64,000 nucleotides of DNA from Bigelowiella natans CCMP2755. Lineage: Eukaryota; Cercozoa; Chlorarachniophyceae. The notes under the pieces are model-generated. The model made no database searches and was not told the origin of the DNA. It was given only the letters and a program-made list of their open reading frames with translations. Positions 1 through 13,354 of this stretch are shown here, piece by piece; position 1 is the first letter of the stretch; every line of letters begins with the position of its first letter. Position numbers and translations under genes: made by a program. The stretch spans positions 1 through 64,000 of the forward strand of contig ADNK01001577.1 of assembly GCA_000320545.1 (NCBI GenBank), given 5' to 3'.

Positions 1-176
1 CGCGTGCGTGCGCACATGCATACATATAGAGACATATATAGAGACAGACACACACACTCATATCACTTCTCTCTCTCGCGCTCTCTCGCGCGCGCGCGTG
101 CGAGCGGACATTCTTCGTGCGCGCACGTGCGCCCGCATACACGCTATCGCGCGCGCGCTACAGAACGACAGACAAT

Positions 177-302
<126 letters not shown>

Positions 303-518
303 ACTGCCATCATCGTTCGATGTTACTTGCAGCGATTTTTTAGCTTGCTATTTATCAACCGCTCTTTTGGGGCTCTTTGTGCACATGTTGTGTCTTCATC
401 GTTGACTCGGCATTGTTTGCGCTGGAAAATTAGACAAAGAAAGCTGCGTTTCTGACACCGTGTACCATTGTCGAAAGACGCTGCTTCGAGTGGAAAAGTA
501 GATGCGCACGCTTGAGTA

Positions 519-808
519 GTTTCGCGATTCTCTTCGGTTGATCTTGTACATGATGGGGTGTTTAGGTTCATCAGTAGCCTAGTCCAAGAGAGCAATGGCC
601 GTTCTTCCTCTTCGTCGTCATCCTCGTCTTCTAGTGTGCATCGAGCCTACACCAAGGAGGAAATGCTACAGGAGCTACGAAACCACCTCTCCGATCTCGA
701 TTTCTGTGTACGCTTTTGATAACGTGACAAAGCTGAACTTGTATATTTTTGCTTCTCTGCATGAGTGCTTCTCTGCATGATTATGTATGGATGTGTGTGT
801 GTGTGTGC

Positions 809-845
<37 letters not shown>

Positions 846-2396
846 TGTGTTCGCATAGAGCACTTCGATTTATTTATATTGGACGGAGAGCGATGTTTTG
901 TTATCATCGGCAATTCGTGCATCGTCTGGGTTGCAATGGACAAACAACTCTTTGAAAGAAGCTTTAGACTAAGTTCCCTCAATATCGCCCTCCCCTGCTA
1001 ACACGGCATTAATACAGGTCCAAAGCCTCTCGCTTTCTCTGCACATTATATCTTCCACACAGCAGCAGCATCAGCAGCAGCATCAGCTCAACAAGCCGTT
1101 GTCATCTCCACGCGGTTCAGTATCTGTATCTCCTTCGTGCCTCCTAAAGGCATCTTCAAGGGTGGTGGAAATGCACACAACAGGTTGTTCCCACTTACTC
1201 TTTGCCCTTGATCCTCTGTCAATACCGCCCAAAAATGCGAAATGACTTCGCGCATGATGCATCGTAACCCATCTGTTAAATGATATCGTAGTGTTTCTCC
1301 ACCATCTGAAGTATATCTTCATTAACTTGCGAACGATCGATCATTAGGCGGCGACGTTGCGACAGCGTCCGGAGTGCTGTATCGTCGGACCCCAGCTTCG
1401 CATGTTTCCCCGGTGAATCGTTGCCCTAACCCAGCGACGGGGCAGCCTGCGCCGACTATGAGAGGAGGGGGGTGGATGGTGTACATGCAATGGGCGAAAT
1501 GGAGCGTTCATCATGAGCTCAAGACACACAAGTAAGAGTTGCAATAGTAGTAGTAGTAGTAGTAGTAGTATTAGCATTAATGCTATCACAGCGATTTGGC
1601 AATGCTTTACTCGGCGAGCAAGCTAGTATATGGACGCATCGATGCCGATTATATATGAATGCCATAGTATGATTGGGGGTTTGACACTAGTATAGTAGCG
1701 CAAATATTCTCCATACAAACAATAACTAGTGTCATCATCATTACCATCTTCAGCAATAATCATCATTCTCATTATCATTATCATCCTATTCACTTTCCAC
1801 GTTTTATTTTTATAGCCTTTGCATGTAGATATGTGCTACTCCGCCTAATTCCCCCCCCCCCTCCCTCTTCTCCCTCTCCTCCCTCTTCTTCACCAATCAG
1901 GTACTCCCTCGTGATCCAAGATCTACATCCAATCCAACCCTCTCCTTCGCGAGTAGCATCGTCGTCATCGTCCTCGACGCCGTTGCTGCGCACTCACACC
2001 TACAACACAAACGCATCCAGAACTAACAGACAAGTCAGCAGCAGCCGCCACCATCGCGGAGACGCAAGCGACGAGGAAGATGATGCTACGTCCAGCTTCG
2101 TCAACTATATACCAACCTCATCAGGAAAGTCCTCGGTCAATCACAGAGACGGCAGCATCCTTGGAGCTGTATCGCGGCGATTTTCTGCCGACTCTCCGGG
2201 AAGCTCTTCATCCTCCTCCTCCCCCTCCTCTTCGCTGGTGTTTGAGCTAGAAACCAGTCTACGTTTTAGGTGGGTGAGAGAGAGAGAGAGAGAGAGAGAG
2301 TGTGTGTGTGTGTGTGTGTGTGTGTTTGTGTGTGTGTTCGAAATTACTATTTTTAGATATGTCGTAGCATTGATTTAAAGTTACCCGTGTCTGGTG

Positions 2397-2436
<40 letters not shown>

Positions 2437-3444
2437 TCTTTGTGTGTATATGTGTGTGTTTGTGTGTGTATGTGTTTGTGTGCATAAAAAGGCTGATAGC
2501 CCCAGGTGATTTAAAGGATTCTCAAAATGCGTCGTCGTCATCATCATCATCATCATCATCCGGCGAGAGAAAAGGGCAGGGGCATTACCACAACGATGAC
2601 AACGGTGCGGAGGCTAAAGAGCGTGGATTTGTTAATGTAAGTACAGCGACTCTGCAAGGACGTCACAAGCATCAACATGGTGACAAGAGAGGCCATTCAG
2701 ACAACAATGGCGATTCCAACAGTAAATCCTCCCACATGGCCTTCTCCTCGTCATCAGCAGTAGCAGAGTCCCCAGCAGCAGCAGCATCATCATCATCGTC
2801 GTCGTCATCATCATCATCGTTCCTCCGCGCAAAACGAAGTGGAATCGCTAAAATCATCAAGCCTCTCGAGCATGCAGAAGGTTTTATCTGGGAAAAGAAG
2901 GTAAGCGATGCGGTGGTGGTGGTGGGTGGTAGTAGTAGTAGAGGCAGGGAGGGGGAGGAGGAGGAGGAGGAGAGGGCCTAGGGTAATGGCGTGAGAATGA
3001 CGATAGAGATCACATCGTACCACATAAATCCATGCCTCCTAAGGGTTGGTGTGTGTGTGTTTGCATGAGTGTGTATGGTTTTGTTTGTGTGTGTGTGTGC
3101 GTGTGTGTGTGTGTGTTGTGCGAGAGGCTTGGATTTAGAGTAGGTTTATTCCTCGCTATCATGGCATTTGACAGTGTCGGTCATCATATGTTCCAAAGGT
3201 TGCGAACGTGGTACAGTACGAGTACGCGTTTCTCCTGGATACTGCTGCTTCCACGGGACTCGAAACAGCGTTAGATTCGAGGGGGGGGGTGAGCGGCAGA
3301 GGCCTCCCAAACGAGCGATTAGCAGGTTAATGATGGTGTGAGACGATGCTCACAATCTTTACCGTTGCTTGTTCTTACCACCCCCTTGTTTCGAGCTTGT
3401 GCTCACTTCAAAGTCGTTGGATGTGAATGCCGCGTAAATGCGTA

Positions 3445-3481
<37 letters not shown>

Positions 3482-4453
3482 CTGTACTATAAATACGTTG
3501 ATGTGTGTTTAAGTCAGCACCACATCGAGTTGAATAGTTTGTCTAGATGTGCATAAACATGACAACAAACACGAAACGGACGCCACTTCGTTTGCTTCGT
3601 TCTTCAGACGGCAATAGTTCTTCATCAACCTCCACGTCGGCATCGAAAACGGCAAAATCGAGGTCATCACCTGTGTGAGTAAGATTGCCCTTCTAAGAGA
3701 TGATGCTGCTGCTCATGATTTCTGCATGAAGGGGTGAAGGAGAGGGGGGGGGGGGGGAGAACGGAGCAGCAAGAGATCTCTTAGGGAAACAGCAAGTATT
3801 AAATTTTATAGCTGATTCATCTGAAGTTTACAATCCCCTCCCACCCCCTCCCTCGTCTATCCTTTGCCTTATCCTCTTCCTAGGTTTCGGATCCCTCAAA
3901 ACACCAGACAAGGGAGAGGGGGCGGAGATGGGCTTGCAGTAACGACGCTATTATACATAGCACGGTTGTGCATATATGAGGTACATTTTCACTTCTAAAT
4001 ACAAATCCCTCGCATTCTTCCCAGTAGCCAGCATGAAAGCAGCTGACAGGTTATTATTGATTGTATATATGGCAGAACTTCGCTGGGAAATTTATCACCG
4101 GCAGCGAAGCGACCAAGGGCATTGCCTCTCGCCTTCAAAGCATGGGAGAGGGCTGTCGTGAGCCAAGAGCACAATCGCATTCATCAAACCAATCGCCTAT
4201 GGCGTCGAGAACTGGCGGATTAGACCCTCTACATACGTATGTGGAGACATGCTGTCGATCGTAGTATTCACTGATGATTCTGATGCATTTTATAAAGAAA
4301 ATCTGTTATTTTCCGATGAACAATTCCCCACGACGAGAAGACTACCATATCAGCAGAGTCGTTAGCGCAATCGATTGCTTTCAAAAAATGCCATTTTTGG
4401 ATATCAGGTACGCGTCCGATGAGGAGTTGACGTTTCTTCTCAAATCCGGGTGA
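519..4453 (+). CDS. Ser-rich multi-exon protein, unknown function
   Basis: I do not recognise this protein. Exon-like blocks with splice signals lie at about 519-705 (poly-Ser, then YTKEEMLQELRNHLSDLDF), 1063-1183 (Gln/His-rich), about 1350-1411, 1901-2269, 2506-2900 (poly-Ser, then KIIKPLEHAEGFIWEKK), 3199-3288 (VANVVQYEYAFLLDTAAS), 3609-3676, 3883-3938, 4076-4236 (FAGKFITGSEATKGIASRL) and a last block ending near 4453 (FLDIRYASDEELTFLLKSG, then TGA). The poly-Ser stretches are written by TCA/TCG repeats. Several neighbouring exon phases do not match as I read them, and the last block is open in two frames, so some boundaries are wrong or the gene carries a small indel. The true start may lie left of the window. 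Introns carry long CT, GT and AG repeats at 2278-2336 and 2399-2484. No catalytic motif or membrane segment is visible. A scaffold or regulatory protein is possible but not shown. Confidence 0.5.
791..844. repeat. (TG)n microsatellite in an intron of the Ser-rich gene
   Basis: TG repeat interrupted once by CGATT, just behind the first visible exon of the Ser-rich gene. Confidence 0.9.
2278..2484. repeat. Intronic (AG)n(TG)n and (CT)n(GT)n repeats
   Basis: Starts a few bases behind the donor at 2270 and nearly fills the intron up to the exon at about 2506. The run of AG then TG is followed about 60 bases later by CT then GT. Confidence 0.9.
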
Positions 4454-6296
4454 ATGAATCGGGGGATTGTGTAAATGTGTGGGTTCAAAGGGTTATCTAT
4501 CACTGGAGCATGATGAGTAGTGAAGAAGAGGGGAAATACTACGACTTCTTTTTGTTTTTGTGAATTACGTGCGGGGTTTTTCGATGCGTTTATTTTTCAA
4601 AATTGTTTGTACGGGGTGAGCGTAGAAGGGGGAGGGGGAGAAGGAAGGCCTGTGGCACACAGAAAGAACTACAAGACAGTGATAAACATTAAAAAAATAA
4701 AGCACAAAATTGTTTAGATTGTGTTCCGAGGAATGTGTCGAATCTTCGACTTAAGAAGTCGTATTAATGCGCATGGGGAAAGAATTAAGATGCAATTAAT
4801 TTCTGCTGCGGGGCTTTCGATATTAGAGATAATATTGATATGGATTTTTGGTACATAATCTTCCAGGGTAATACCGGCAGCCAATTGAAGATATTTTCTT
4901 TCGAGTCTGTACAGGCACGTGCGATGCTGAGCGCATGTTTGTATCTGTATCTGCACGCAACATGTCAATCGAACTATAGCAAGGATGCACGTACTATTGT
5001 TGTTTGTGCCCTTTGTGTCGACTAGTCGAGTCGGCAGAGATGCAAGTGAGTAGCATCACAGCATTTGCTTTGGAGCCACGCAGCACGCTTGTGACACTCT
5101 TTGCATCGTTCGACTGTGCAAATGATTGCAAGGCTGCATCTTGCTAGCTTGATGCCTTGATGTTTGATAGTCACAAATTGACTACCCTGGTACCGTTTGA
5201 AGTCTTCATTTTCTGTCATATGCTAGCATGCTAGATAGCTATCTGGCTAACTTTAGCTAGCTAGCTAGAATTATTAGATCCACACATCTCAGTTCGTCCG
5301 AAAATCTGAGATGTTCGTTCAGTCGTTCAATGAACATTGAACAATGTATGAATGAAGCATCGATGCAAATCTGCATGCGTCAGAACCCCATGTTACATGC
5401 ATGCGCCATTATCGCCTCAACAAAAATCATTGCGAGGACTAGAGGACTCGTTCGCTGACCCATCTAGCCATCTAGCTAGCTAGCCACATCAACACGCAGC
5501 TGGTAGCTCTAGAGCTAGTTGGCCATTCAGCCATCGCTGGCCCATGCTAGCTAGCTAGCATGCTGTCATCCCCTTTTGTGATCTTCTTCTTCATCAGACG
5601 AAACGTGCTAGCGTGGGAAGCCCCTTGCTAGCTTGCCAGCTAGCCAGCTTGAGCTTGCAGTTTTTTGCAATGCTCAGCTGCTTGCATTTCTTCTGCGTCT
5701 GTTCGCACGCAGTTAGTGATGTGCATTGAATTTTGAACGTTGGGTGATTCAGAATAATTCAGAATTCAGTGTGAACAGCTGTTTCCGAATCCAGAAGTGC
5801 TTTTGCCTCGGCTTCTTCGTCACTTTTCTTCTCAGCTGTCTGGCTAGCTAGCTAGCTAGCTGTTGCAGCATTTTTCTCACTCGAAGGTGTGGCATGCATG
5901 GCTGTGGATGAACAATGAACAATGAACAATGAATGAAGCATCGATGCAAATCCACATGCGCCAGAACCACATGGGAGACGGGCGTGTGCATGCAGCAGCG
6001 GCCACAGACGACCCGAATTGCCGGCGCGCTCGCAGGTTGTGATCTCTGACCAAACTCTTAGGATCTCCAAGTCTCTCTCTAGATTCATTCCAAACTTATC
6101 CCCGGTAGTGACGGTAACGGCTGATTACACATGTTAGTTGTCTCAACGCCCACATCATGTGTCACACTACACGTTACGCATTCGTCACAGCGCTGCATCT
6201 CACCAAAATCGGTAGTCTAGTCAGGCTACCTATTTGCGTGCGCCCCCCCCCCCTCCTCTTTCCACAACAGAGCAGGACAGTTGCTCCTTCGCGAGA
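4454..6296. repeat. Intergenic gap with CTAG/CATG-rich island (core 5220-5870)
   Basis: There is no convincing gene between the Ser-rich gene and the GPCR gene. From about 5220 to 5870 the sequence is packed with CTAGCTAG, GCTAGC and GCATGC words, for example around 5255, 5471, 5548, 5629 and 5841. The 17-mer at 5601-5617 recurs exactly at 21076-21092. The part before 5220 is ordinary AT-rich flank, probably the 3' end of the upstream gene. Confidence 0.8.
5350..5973. repeat. Direct repeat pair inside the island
   Basis: Two copies of a roughly 43-base segment lie at 5350-5392 and 5931-5973. The first 22 bases are identical and the rest differs at a few positions. Both copies follow ATGAACA/GAACAATG-type repeats, which suggests local duplication. 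Confidence 0.8.
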
Positions 6297-7174
6297 ATGA
6301 CGATCATACAGGCTGTCCTTGCGCTTCTTGCCCTTGCTATTGAGAAAGCCGAAGCAGGTTCGGGGGGGAATATCTCCCGATGATTTGACCATTCTCACAG
6401 TCCATTCAGTCTTTCTCATCACCTGCTATTGATTTGCTTCAGTCAACACGTCGTATAGGATTTCATACCTTGCTAACAGGGTGTATGTGCCGGGGTGATT
6501 TATTTTTCCAAAATATTCCTCCTTGGAATGTGCTCTCGAGCAGTGTTATCTTAGATGTGGATCATGCGAACAGGGTCCAGGCAGCAAAGTTCGCAGAGTG
6601 GTGGATAAACAACAACATGTAATCAATAAATTTCCTCCTTCCTTAATATCATATGAATATTACGATGAAAATGCTCTAGGTATCCCAGAGAGAAGTATGG
6701 AATAAACACTTACCCGACTCTCTTCTCAAATGACTCGATGGAGCTTACAGCCAACGTACATGCCTCATACTTATACGGGCTTATTTAAAAGGAAAAGTTT
6801 CCAATCGTCGGACAATTATTACTCTATTTGTTTGTGAATACTGCAGCTTCTTCGACTCATCATTCTGTCTTCTCAACTCTCACAGTCTCTGTCACCTCTG
6901 CTGCTAACATAGGCCCCTTTTGGAGGGTCCGAACTTTACATTCCAGGATTCCCGGTCATTACGCCTAAGGACTATTTTGATGCTACAGAAGCGGAGCTTT
7001 TAGCCGGGACTAATGCCGTGGTGGGGGGTATGTATATGTCACATCACAACTCCTCCATGTTAAACCTACACCGTTAATTTATTAGCATTCTTCTCCGATG
7101 AGATCGACGCTATGAAGGCTTTACTTAGCTCCCGTCAAACACTGCAAACAACCTGGTGCTAAAGGATAAGATTA

Positions 7175-7223
<49 letters not shown>

Positions 7224-9043
7224 TCTCCGGATTGATATTGGCGATAAACTGTTTCTTTCATGATTCCTAGGAGCCAAAACTCAAAGTTCAGCCGAAAAGC
7301 AAATGTATTACACCCTAGCTCTACACGCGACATAGAAAAACAGTCCCACGCCAATCCTAGCTGTTTGGAATAAACAACGAAACCGATATGATCTTCATCA
7401 TCGCTGCCACTCTTGTAACATTTGTTTGCCCTCCACCCCCAGCGTGATACTACACTCTATAGAATACTGCCTAACACGGCGAGGGTAGCAGAGGTCGGCG
7501 AATTTTTACTCTCTAACTGATGATCACAAGATCGATGCTCTTAATATAAATCATTCTCGCAGTATATGGTCAATTACATCCGTCGTGGGCTCGGTTTAAC
7601 TCACTGCTCGTTGGTTGTTGATCTGGATGATGGTACTGCGAACAAGAAGAACAAGACGAGGAAGACCCTTCTCCCTTAATTAATAATTATGTGATAGAGT
7701 TGGGGGCATTCTTCGCGATTTTACTTATTTCTATCTTACATTAGATTTCATATTAAGTTCCCCATTCCTCTCGCCTTGCTATTCCTTAGCGTCGGAGGCT
7801 GCATATTTTATCGATTCCTTTGTTTTGGAGGTGCCTGCTCCATATAGTTGACGTAGAAAGATACCCTGCAAACGAGAGCTCTTGATAATAAAACCACCAG
7901 CCAATTTTTTCCACTGCGATGTGCCTTGAGACTGAACACGTAAGGGGGGGGAAATGAGTAATGCATCAAAAACAAACTCAGGCTAGAAGGGAAAATCTGA
8001 CACTTGTACGAGTCGGCACGTTCCAGGTCACACACAAAAACCTTACCGGTCTTAGCTCAGTACAGGCAGATATTCTACTTAACAGCATCAAGGTAGTTGC
8101 GCACTACGATATGCGGCCAATGTGATAACTCTTGCTAACGTACTGGTCATTGACTTGGCTTTTACTACTATTTGAATACTTTTAAAGCTCTAAAGAACAT
8201 CACAATCATTGCACTCTCAGAGAAGTGGTTTCTACGGCATCGCTCTCATGTCCTATACAGACCTCAACGCGCTCGGCGTAATTTCTAAAACATTTAAAGT
8301 TTTTTCACGCCTCCGCCCTCTCCGCCTCTTCCAATAAAAACCGATTGTAATATTTTGCTACCTTTTGTATCGTATGGCCAGCTGATGAAAGAGGCAGCGA
8401 AGTTCGGTCTCACCTCCGGAGATTATCAATGGATTGGAACAACGTGGACGCTGCTTGCAAACAGGCATTTCTACAAGAATGACCCTTTCTGTGTGGATAT
8501 CATCGACGGTCGTATACATCTTTGCTTTCTTGATTTTTCCCATACAACTCCCCGCGTGGAGTGGATGGGGAGAAATATATGCGAAAGTGGTTGTCTCTGC
8601 CAGGTGTTGTGGGGCTAGTATCATTTCGCTCGCAAGCTCCAGTAGATCCATGTTACGAGCTCGGCTTGGAATTCATCCGAAACTCTACGATGGTGAAGGA
8701 CCGCTTTGTTTCTCACGCTCGTACGCCGTTGCATCAATTCTGAGCGGATGTTTTCTTATCCACATCGCCCCTGTCGTAGGAATCTGACCAGAGCCGAAAA
8801 GCCTATTTGGAGACGACTGGAGATAAGCTTCGGTCTTGTGATATGTGATTCAAGCACGGTTTCGTCTTGTCAATACAATGCCTGACAGCACCATTAATGC
8901 TTTCGATACATCGATGGGGGATTGATGATGTTTGTGGAACTCGTAACCTCTTGCCCATCATAACCCCCCAAACACTTGAACAGAAACGCTGACAGTATCC
9001 GCTGTCTCTACCAACTTTGGGAAGTGAGCTATAGTGAGGTATA

Positions 9044-9092
<49 letters not shown>

Positions 9093-9094
9093 GA

Positions 9095-9134
<40 letters not shown>

Positions 9135-9447
9135 ACGTTTGTATACCACAGGGTTTCAATCAAGAAATTAACAAACGCATCTCCAAGCTCACCATTCTGT
9201 AAACAGTTTGGATTTGGTATTGCTCCTCCTCCTTCCGGCTATTCGAAAGGTATGGTTCGCACTCGATTTCTCGGTGTCAAATACTTCAATACAGTGAAGT
9301 TGCGTTGTCATTATTTATTATTGCACATATCACACAGTCATTCAGCTGGCCTTTGAAGCAACCTTTGCTGCTGCTCATGCAGTCTCGTCAGTAACTCCAT
9401 CACCCCCCCTCCCCTTATCTGGAACAATATCAACAGCTCGCGTGATA

Positions 9448-9492
<45 letters not shown>

Positions 9493-9795
9493 ATACATGT
9501 TTTTCGCAATAAAGTGTGATGGCAGATGCGGTGGATGAATGTAATCGAACATCGGATACGATTCCTAGCCCTGCTCTCTGCTCGCAGCTGATGACGCTAC
9601 CAGGACGTAAGTAGCTCTTGCTTCTGTGCTCTCCCTTGACCCTGAAAACATGGTTTTCTCATGCGAAACGTTCAGGCCGGAAGTACGTGCTCACAGCGTA
9701 CAATACGACCGGATATACTGGGATGATGGGCTATATGAAGCCAAACGGATATGAGAATGAAAGGGATTATGATGTGATAAATCTCAGATCGGTAC

Positions 9796-9838
<43 letters not shown>

Positions 9839-12800
9839 GAAATATCATACTATGTCACACACACACGCATGCATATAGGCTGCAATTTTCGCTCTGATTT
9901 TGGATACAAATTTTGTAGCGTTGCGTAGATATGTCAAACAGTAAGTGACGATAGAGCTATAGATAGAAGATCCATGTTTACCATGACGTTCGAAGTTGAT
10001 AGAATCCCGATGATATTGCCCACACGTTTTCTTGTCCCAGGAGTACTTACGAGAAGCGGCAAATGGCGAAAGGTTACGGAAAGTGGTTGGTGTTATCGCC
10101 AAAAACTCGAAGGTCAGTGCTGGCTCTTTTTACCTACAACTCAAGTCGTTCCTTCACATAGCGATAGATTTTGCGTATTTGGGAACGTGAGCTGTATCTT
10201 GGTTCTTCTTCTCCACGAGCTACTATGATCTACTTAGCCTCGTCGTTTTGAACATGGCAGATATTTACCCCGACTGGAGTGACGTATTTTCGCGGAGGGT
10301 CAACCAGCCCTCCAAAGAATAGTGTTCCCAGACCCAAGGAGGTGCGAGATTACTCTTGAGGCTACCTTATTTCTCTCCGCTTGCATCCATACTTGCGAAT
10401 TACTGAAACTGATGATCCCAAAGGAATAGCTTTCCAACGGGCTTTGAATTTGGTTCTTGCGCATGCAGATTTGCATCATTGCTTCGTTCATTGTCCATTG
10501 TCCATTGCTCGAAACGACCACCTTCTATATTTTCAGTCATGTCTCACACTAAGAAAAACCATCGTCCTTTCTTGCATAAACACAACAGCCTTTCATTTGC
10601 TCAGCGATAATTCAGAATATTACACCCTTCATTTCTTCATTTCACAGGATAAGCAGCGACTGGGTCGGATGTCGTACGTCGGGATAACAGCTTTCGTGCT
10701 CTTTGTTATCACCGACCTCTGCTTCTTCGCATGGACGTTCATTAACCAAGAGCTCCCAGTGATAAAAGCTTCTCAACCTCTGTTCCTTTTTCAGGTAGCC
10801 AACTAGTCGATCGCCCTCTCGATGAAAATCACGACGCCTGCAAATCCATGAGCCCTCAGATACAACTGCTAGTGTAAAGAGAACTTCTAAACTGATGTTG
10901 CTCTGCAGGTGCTGGTTGGGAGCCTTTTGTCATCAGCTGTCATTCCATTGGCGGGGTTGGACGACGCTGGTAGTAGCGCGACACATCGATAATCCAATAA
11001 CACGATGATTCGATTCTCCCCTTTCCCGCAGTCATACTCACATTCTGTAATAGAATAATTTTCCAATTGAACACAGGACATAGCGATCGTGAGTTAAAGT
11101 CCGCATGCACGGCGTCACTGTGGCTCTATGGTATTGGGTTCGCAGTAACCTTGACCGCCCTAACGATAAAGCTTTGGAAAGCTAAAGAGACGATTCTGAA
11201 GACTGTGATGACGCTTCATGTCGGTTTTGCGGCTGTCTAGTTTTCGTTGGTGTGGTGATATTACGTTCATTCTTGCAGTGAGAATTCCAAGATTCAGCAT
11301 GAGGACTCGGTGAAAGAAGCTTTTGTACTTTTGCGTGCTGCTGTTTCACAGGCCGTTGTCATCCCAAACTGGCAAATCATGCTGATGATGCTCGGTATGC
11401 ACTGTCCGCTTCTGACTGGGCGCGCATGCATTAATCCCGTGGTCTATCTACGTGCTCTCACACTTGTGTTTGGCCAGCGGGGATAACCATCGAAGTCCTG
11501 ATCATTGGAATTTGGAACTCGTTCAATGGGATTTTTTGGACGCGGAGGTGTGTTGAGAGGGATATATTCGGAAACTGCACGAAGTCAAGAGGTTGTCACT
11601 GTCAGCAGCCTGTTGGCGCTATGCTCTCCACATTTCGTCTGGAAGGACATCTATCTAATTTTGACTAATTAGCCTTAAACACGCTTCTAAGTACTAAATG
11701 CCACTCGAAAAAGAACATGGTGGTTGTCATAAAGCTATGCGCCCCATTCTACAAAGGGAAAATTTTGCTTTGCGGTTCGATCGCGCAGAGAGAAGATCTT
11801 ATTAATACGCTTTTTGTGTGCTCGCCAAAAGGTTTCTGCAATGCGAACAACCCTTGGCAGATAATCGGCCCTTTGATTGGAATCCATGGGGGGGGGATGA
11901 TCTATGCTCTGGTTAACCACTCTCTCTTATCTTCACCAAATTTTGCACAGTCAATACGCATCAGTCTCTTACAATGCAAGCATCATTAAGATCGCTTTGT
12001 TCGCATATCTCCTCGGCAGTACATCTGTTGGCAATGCCGCGTCCTACCGGAGGAATTCGCGGAAGTTCGGGTACTTCACTAACGTTTCAAAAGAAAGAAG
12101 ATAAATATGGAAATGGGAGGAATACTTCCATTGATGCCGACGCCGCCCGCTGACAGTCGCAATGTTCCTGTTTCTTACATATGTTTTCCCTGCTCTTTCT
12201 CTGCAATCATACCAAACGCAGTGGATAACAACAGCAATCTTTTCAAATCTACAAATCTTTGGTCTAGGCACTGTGTTGCTCGGTAAGATAGTTTCTCCGT
12301 TACCATCATAGGAGAGAATCTCTGCCGCCAACCCTAAATTTGTTGTACATGATTTCTTCATCAGTCCTCGTTGCGGAAGATCCAGTGACTTCGTACATCC
12401 TGAAAGTGTTCTTCATCTTGCTCAACGAATGTAAACAACCTCTTGTCTCTCCCGTGGTTTTTCTGTTTTTCTGGGCACCATGAGCGAGCCAAAGCGGCCC
12501 TTGTGCTCTTGTATATCTTGTTGGATTAGTCTCGGTCATTGGTGCGCTATTTCTACCGAAAATCGTTGCGCATTACTGGAAAGTGCACGCTAATGACAGG
12601 TAGCAAACTATGAATTAAACGAAACAACGTCTTAGCGTATATTGCCATGGTCTTCTTGGGAAACTTAACTAGGAGCTTTGCTACTCTGAGTCGATATTTC
12701 ACCTGACAATTAATGCCAAGAGCCATTTCGAGCAATGTTGCCGTTTTCATTCATATGCATTAAAGGAGAAATTCAATGCATCGTAACAACAGTCACCATC

Positions 12801-13354
12801 AATAAAACACATAGGACGAAGGCAGTACTGGCCAAAATCCAAGCTAGTATTAGATCGAAAAATGTGGATTGTCTGGAGGGAAAAAGGTGAGACAAACCAC
12901 GAAGAAATGGTTGATTTCATGAAAGATGCGTCCCATAGCTCGCACCTACCGCTTCTGACTCAACCCACTTTTTTCCAGGCAATCCAGAAAACGCAACGCT
13001 AATCGCTCTGTAGCCGTAAACTCAAATAACGGGAGGAGACTAACAATAACAAGGAGCGTGGGGTTAAAATCGAGCGACTCAACCTGCCATTCCCCAGCAG
13101 GCAACAAGATGCAGGATGTTGTGGATATAAAGACAGAGGCGAGAAAAGTTAACCTCAAGAAATCACCTAGTAAAGATATCGAAATGCTTCATCTTAACAG
13201 CACCTCAAATCCCACCCGTATGAGGAAGTCAGATCTGAACTCAGAGAGAGGAATCTGCTTTTCGGGCAACACAATCGCTAACAGAAACGTGCACACGTCC
13301 TCTCAGGACTCCTCAAAGGTCAACTTTCTCTCCACCCGCCATGCTGTGGTTTGA
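6297..13354 (+). CDS. Class C (GABA-B/mGluR-like) G-protein-coupled receptor
   Basis: About 25 small exons. The first (6297-6357) encodes a signal peptide, MTIIQAVLALLALAIEKAEA, and reading phase is continuous through 6443-6494, 6544-6618, 6680-6755, 6913-7027 and 7271. The ectodomain resembles the ANF-receptor/Venus-flytrap fold, with NAVVG followed by GAKTQSSAEKQ, then EAAKFGLTSGDYQWIG near 8390 and NTTGYTGMMGYMKPNGYENE near 9700. The membrane part follows: TM1 in 10648-10794 ending in PVIKASQPLFLF, then CTASLWLYGIGFAVTLTAL near 11110, VVIPNWQIML (11281-11393), ITIEVLIIGIWNSF (11479-11592), and a TM6-TM7 block in 12361-12430 and 12530-12598 ending FLPKIVAHYW. These are the conserved class C segments. 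The tail (12977-13354) is hydrophilic, Ser/Lys-rich and ends RHAVV. It presumably senses a small extracellular ligand; the ligand cannot be told. Some mid-gene exons (7443-8100, 9250-10110) are uncertain. Confidence 0.8.
7176..7219. repeat. (TA)n microsatellite, GPCR intron
   Basis: Pure TA run in the intron before the exon starting at 7271. Confidence 0.9.
9048..9133. repeat. (CA)n(AG)n compound microsatellite, GPCR intron
   Basis: A CG-flanked CA run followed by an AG run, ending about 20 bases before an apparent exon at 9152. Confidence 0.9.
9450..9490. repeat. (AT)n microsatellite, GPCR intron
   Basis: Pure AT run between the exon near 9344 and the exon near 9676. A further AG run lies at 9797-9833, directly behind the latter exon. 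Confidence 0.9.

Noticed and set aside
7086-7155. Apparent GPCR exon (FFSDEIDAMKALLSSRQ)
   Set aside because: It has splice-like ends, but skipping it joins VVGG to AKTQSSAEKQ in correct phase and matches the receptor fold; including it breaks the phase.
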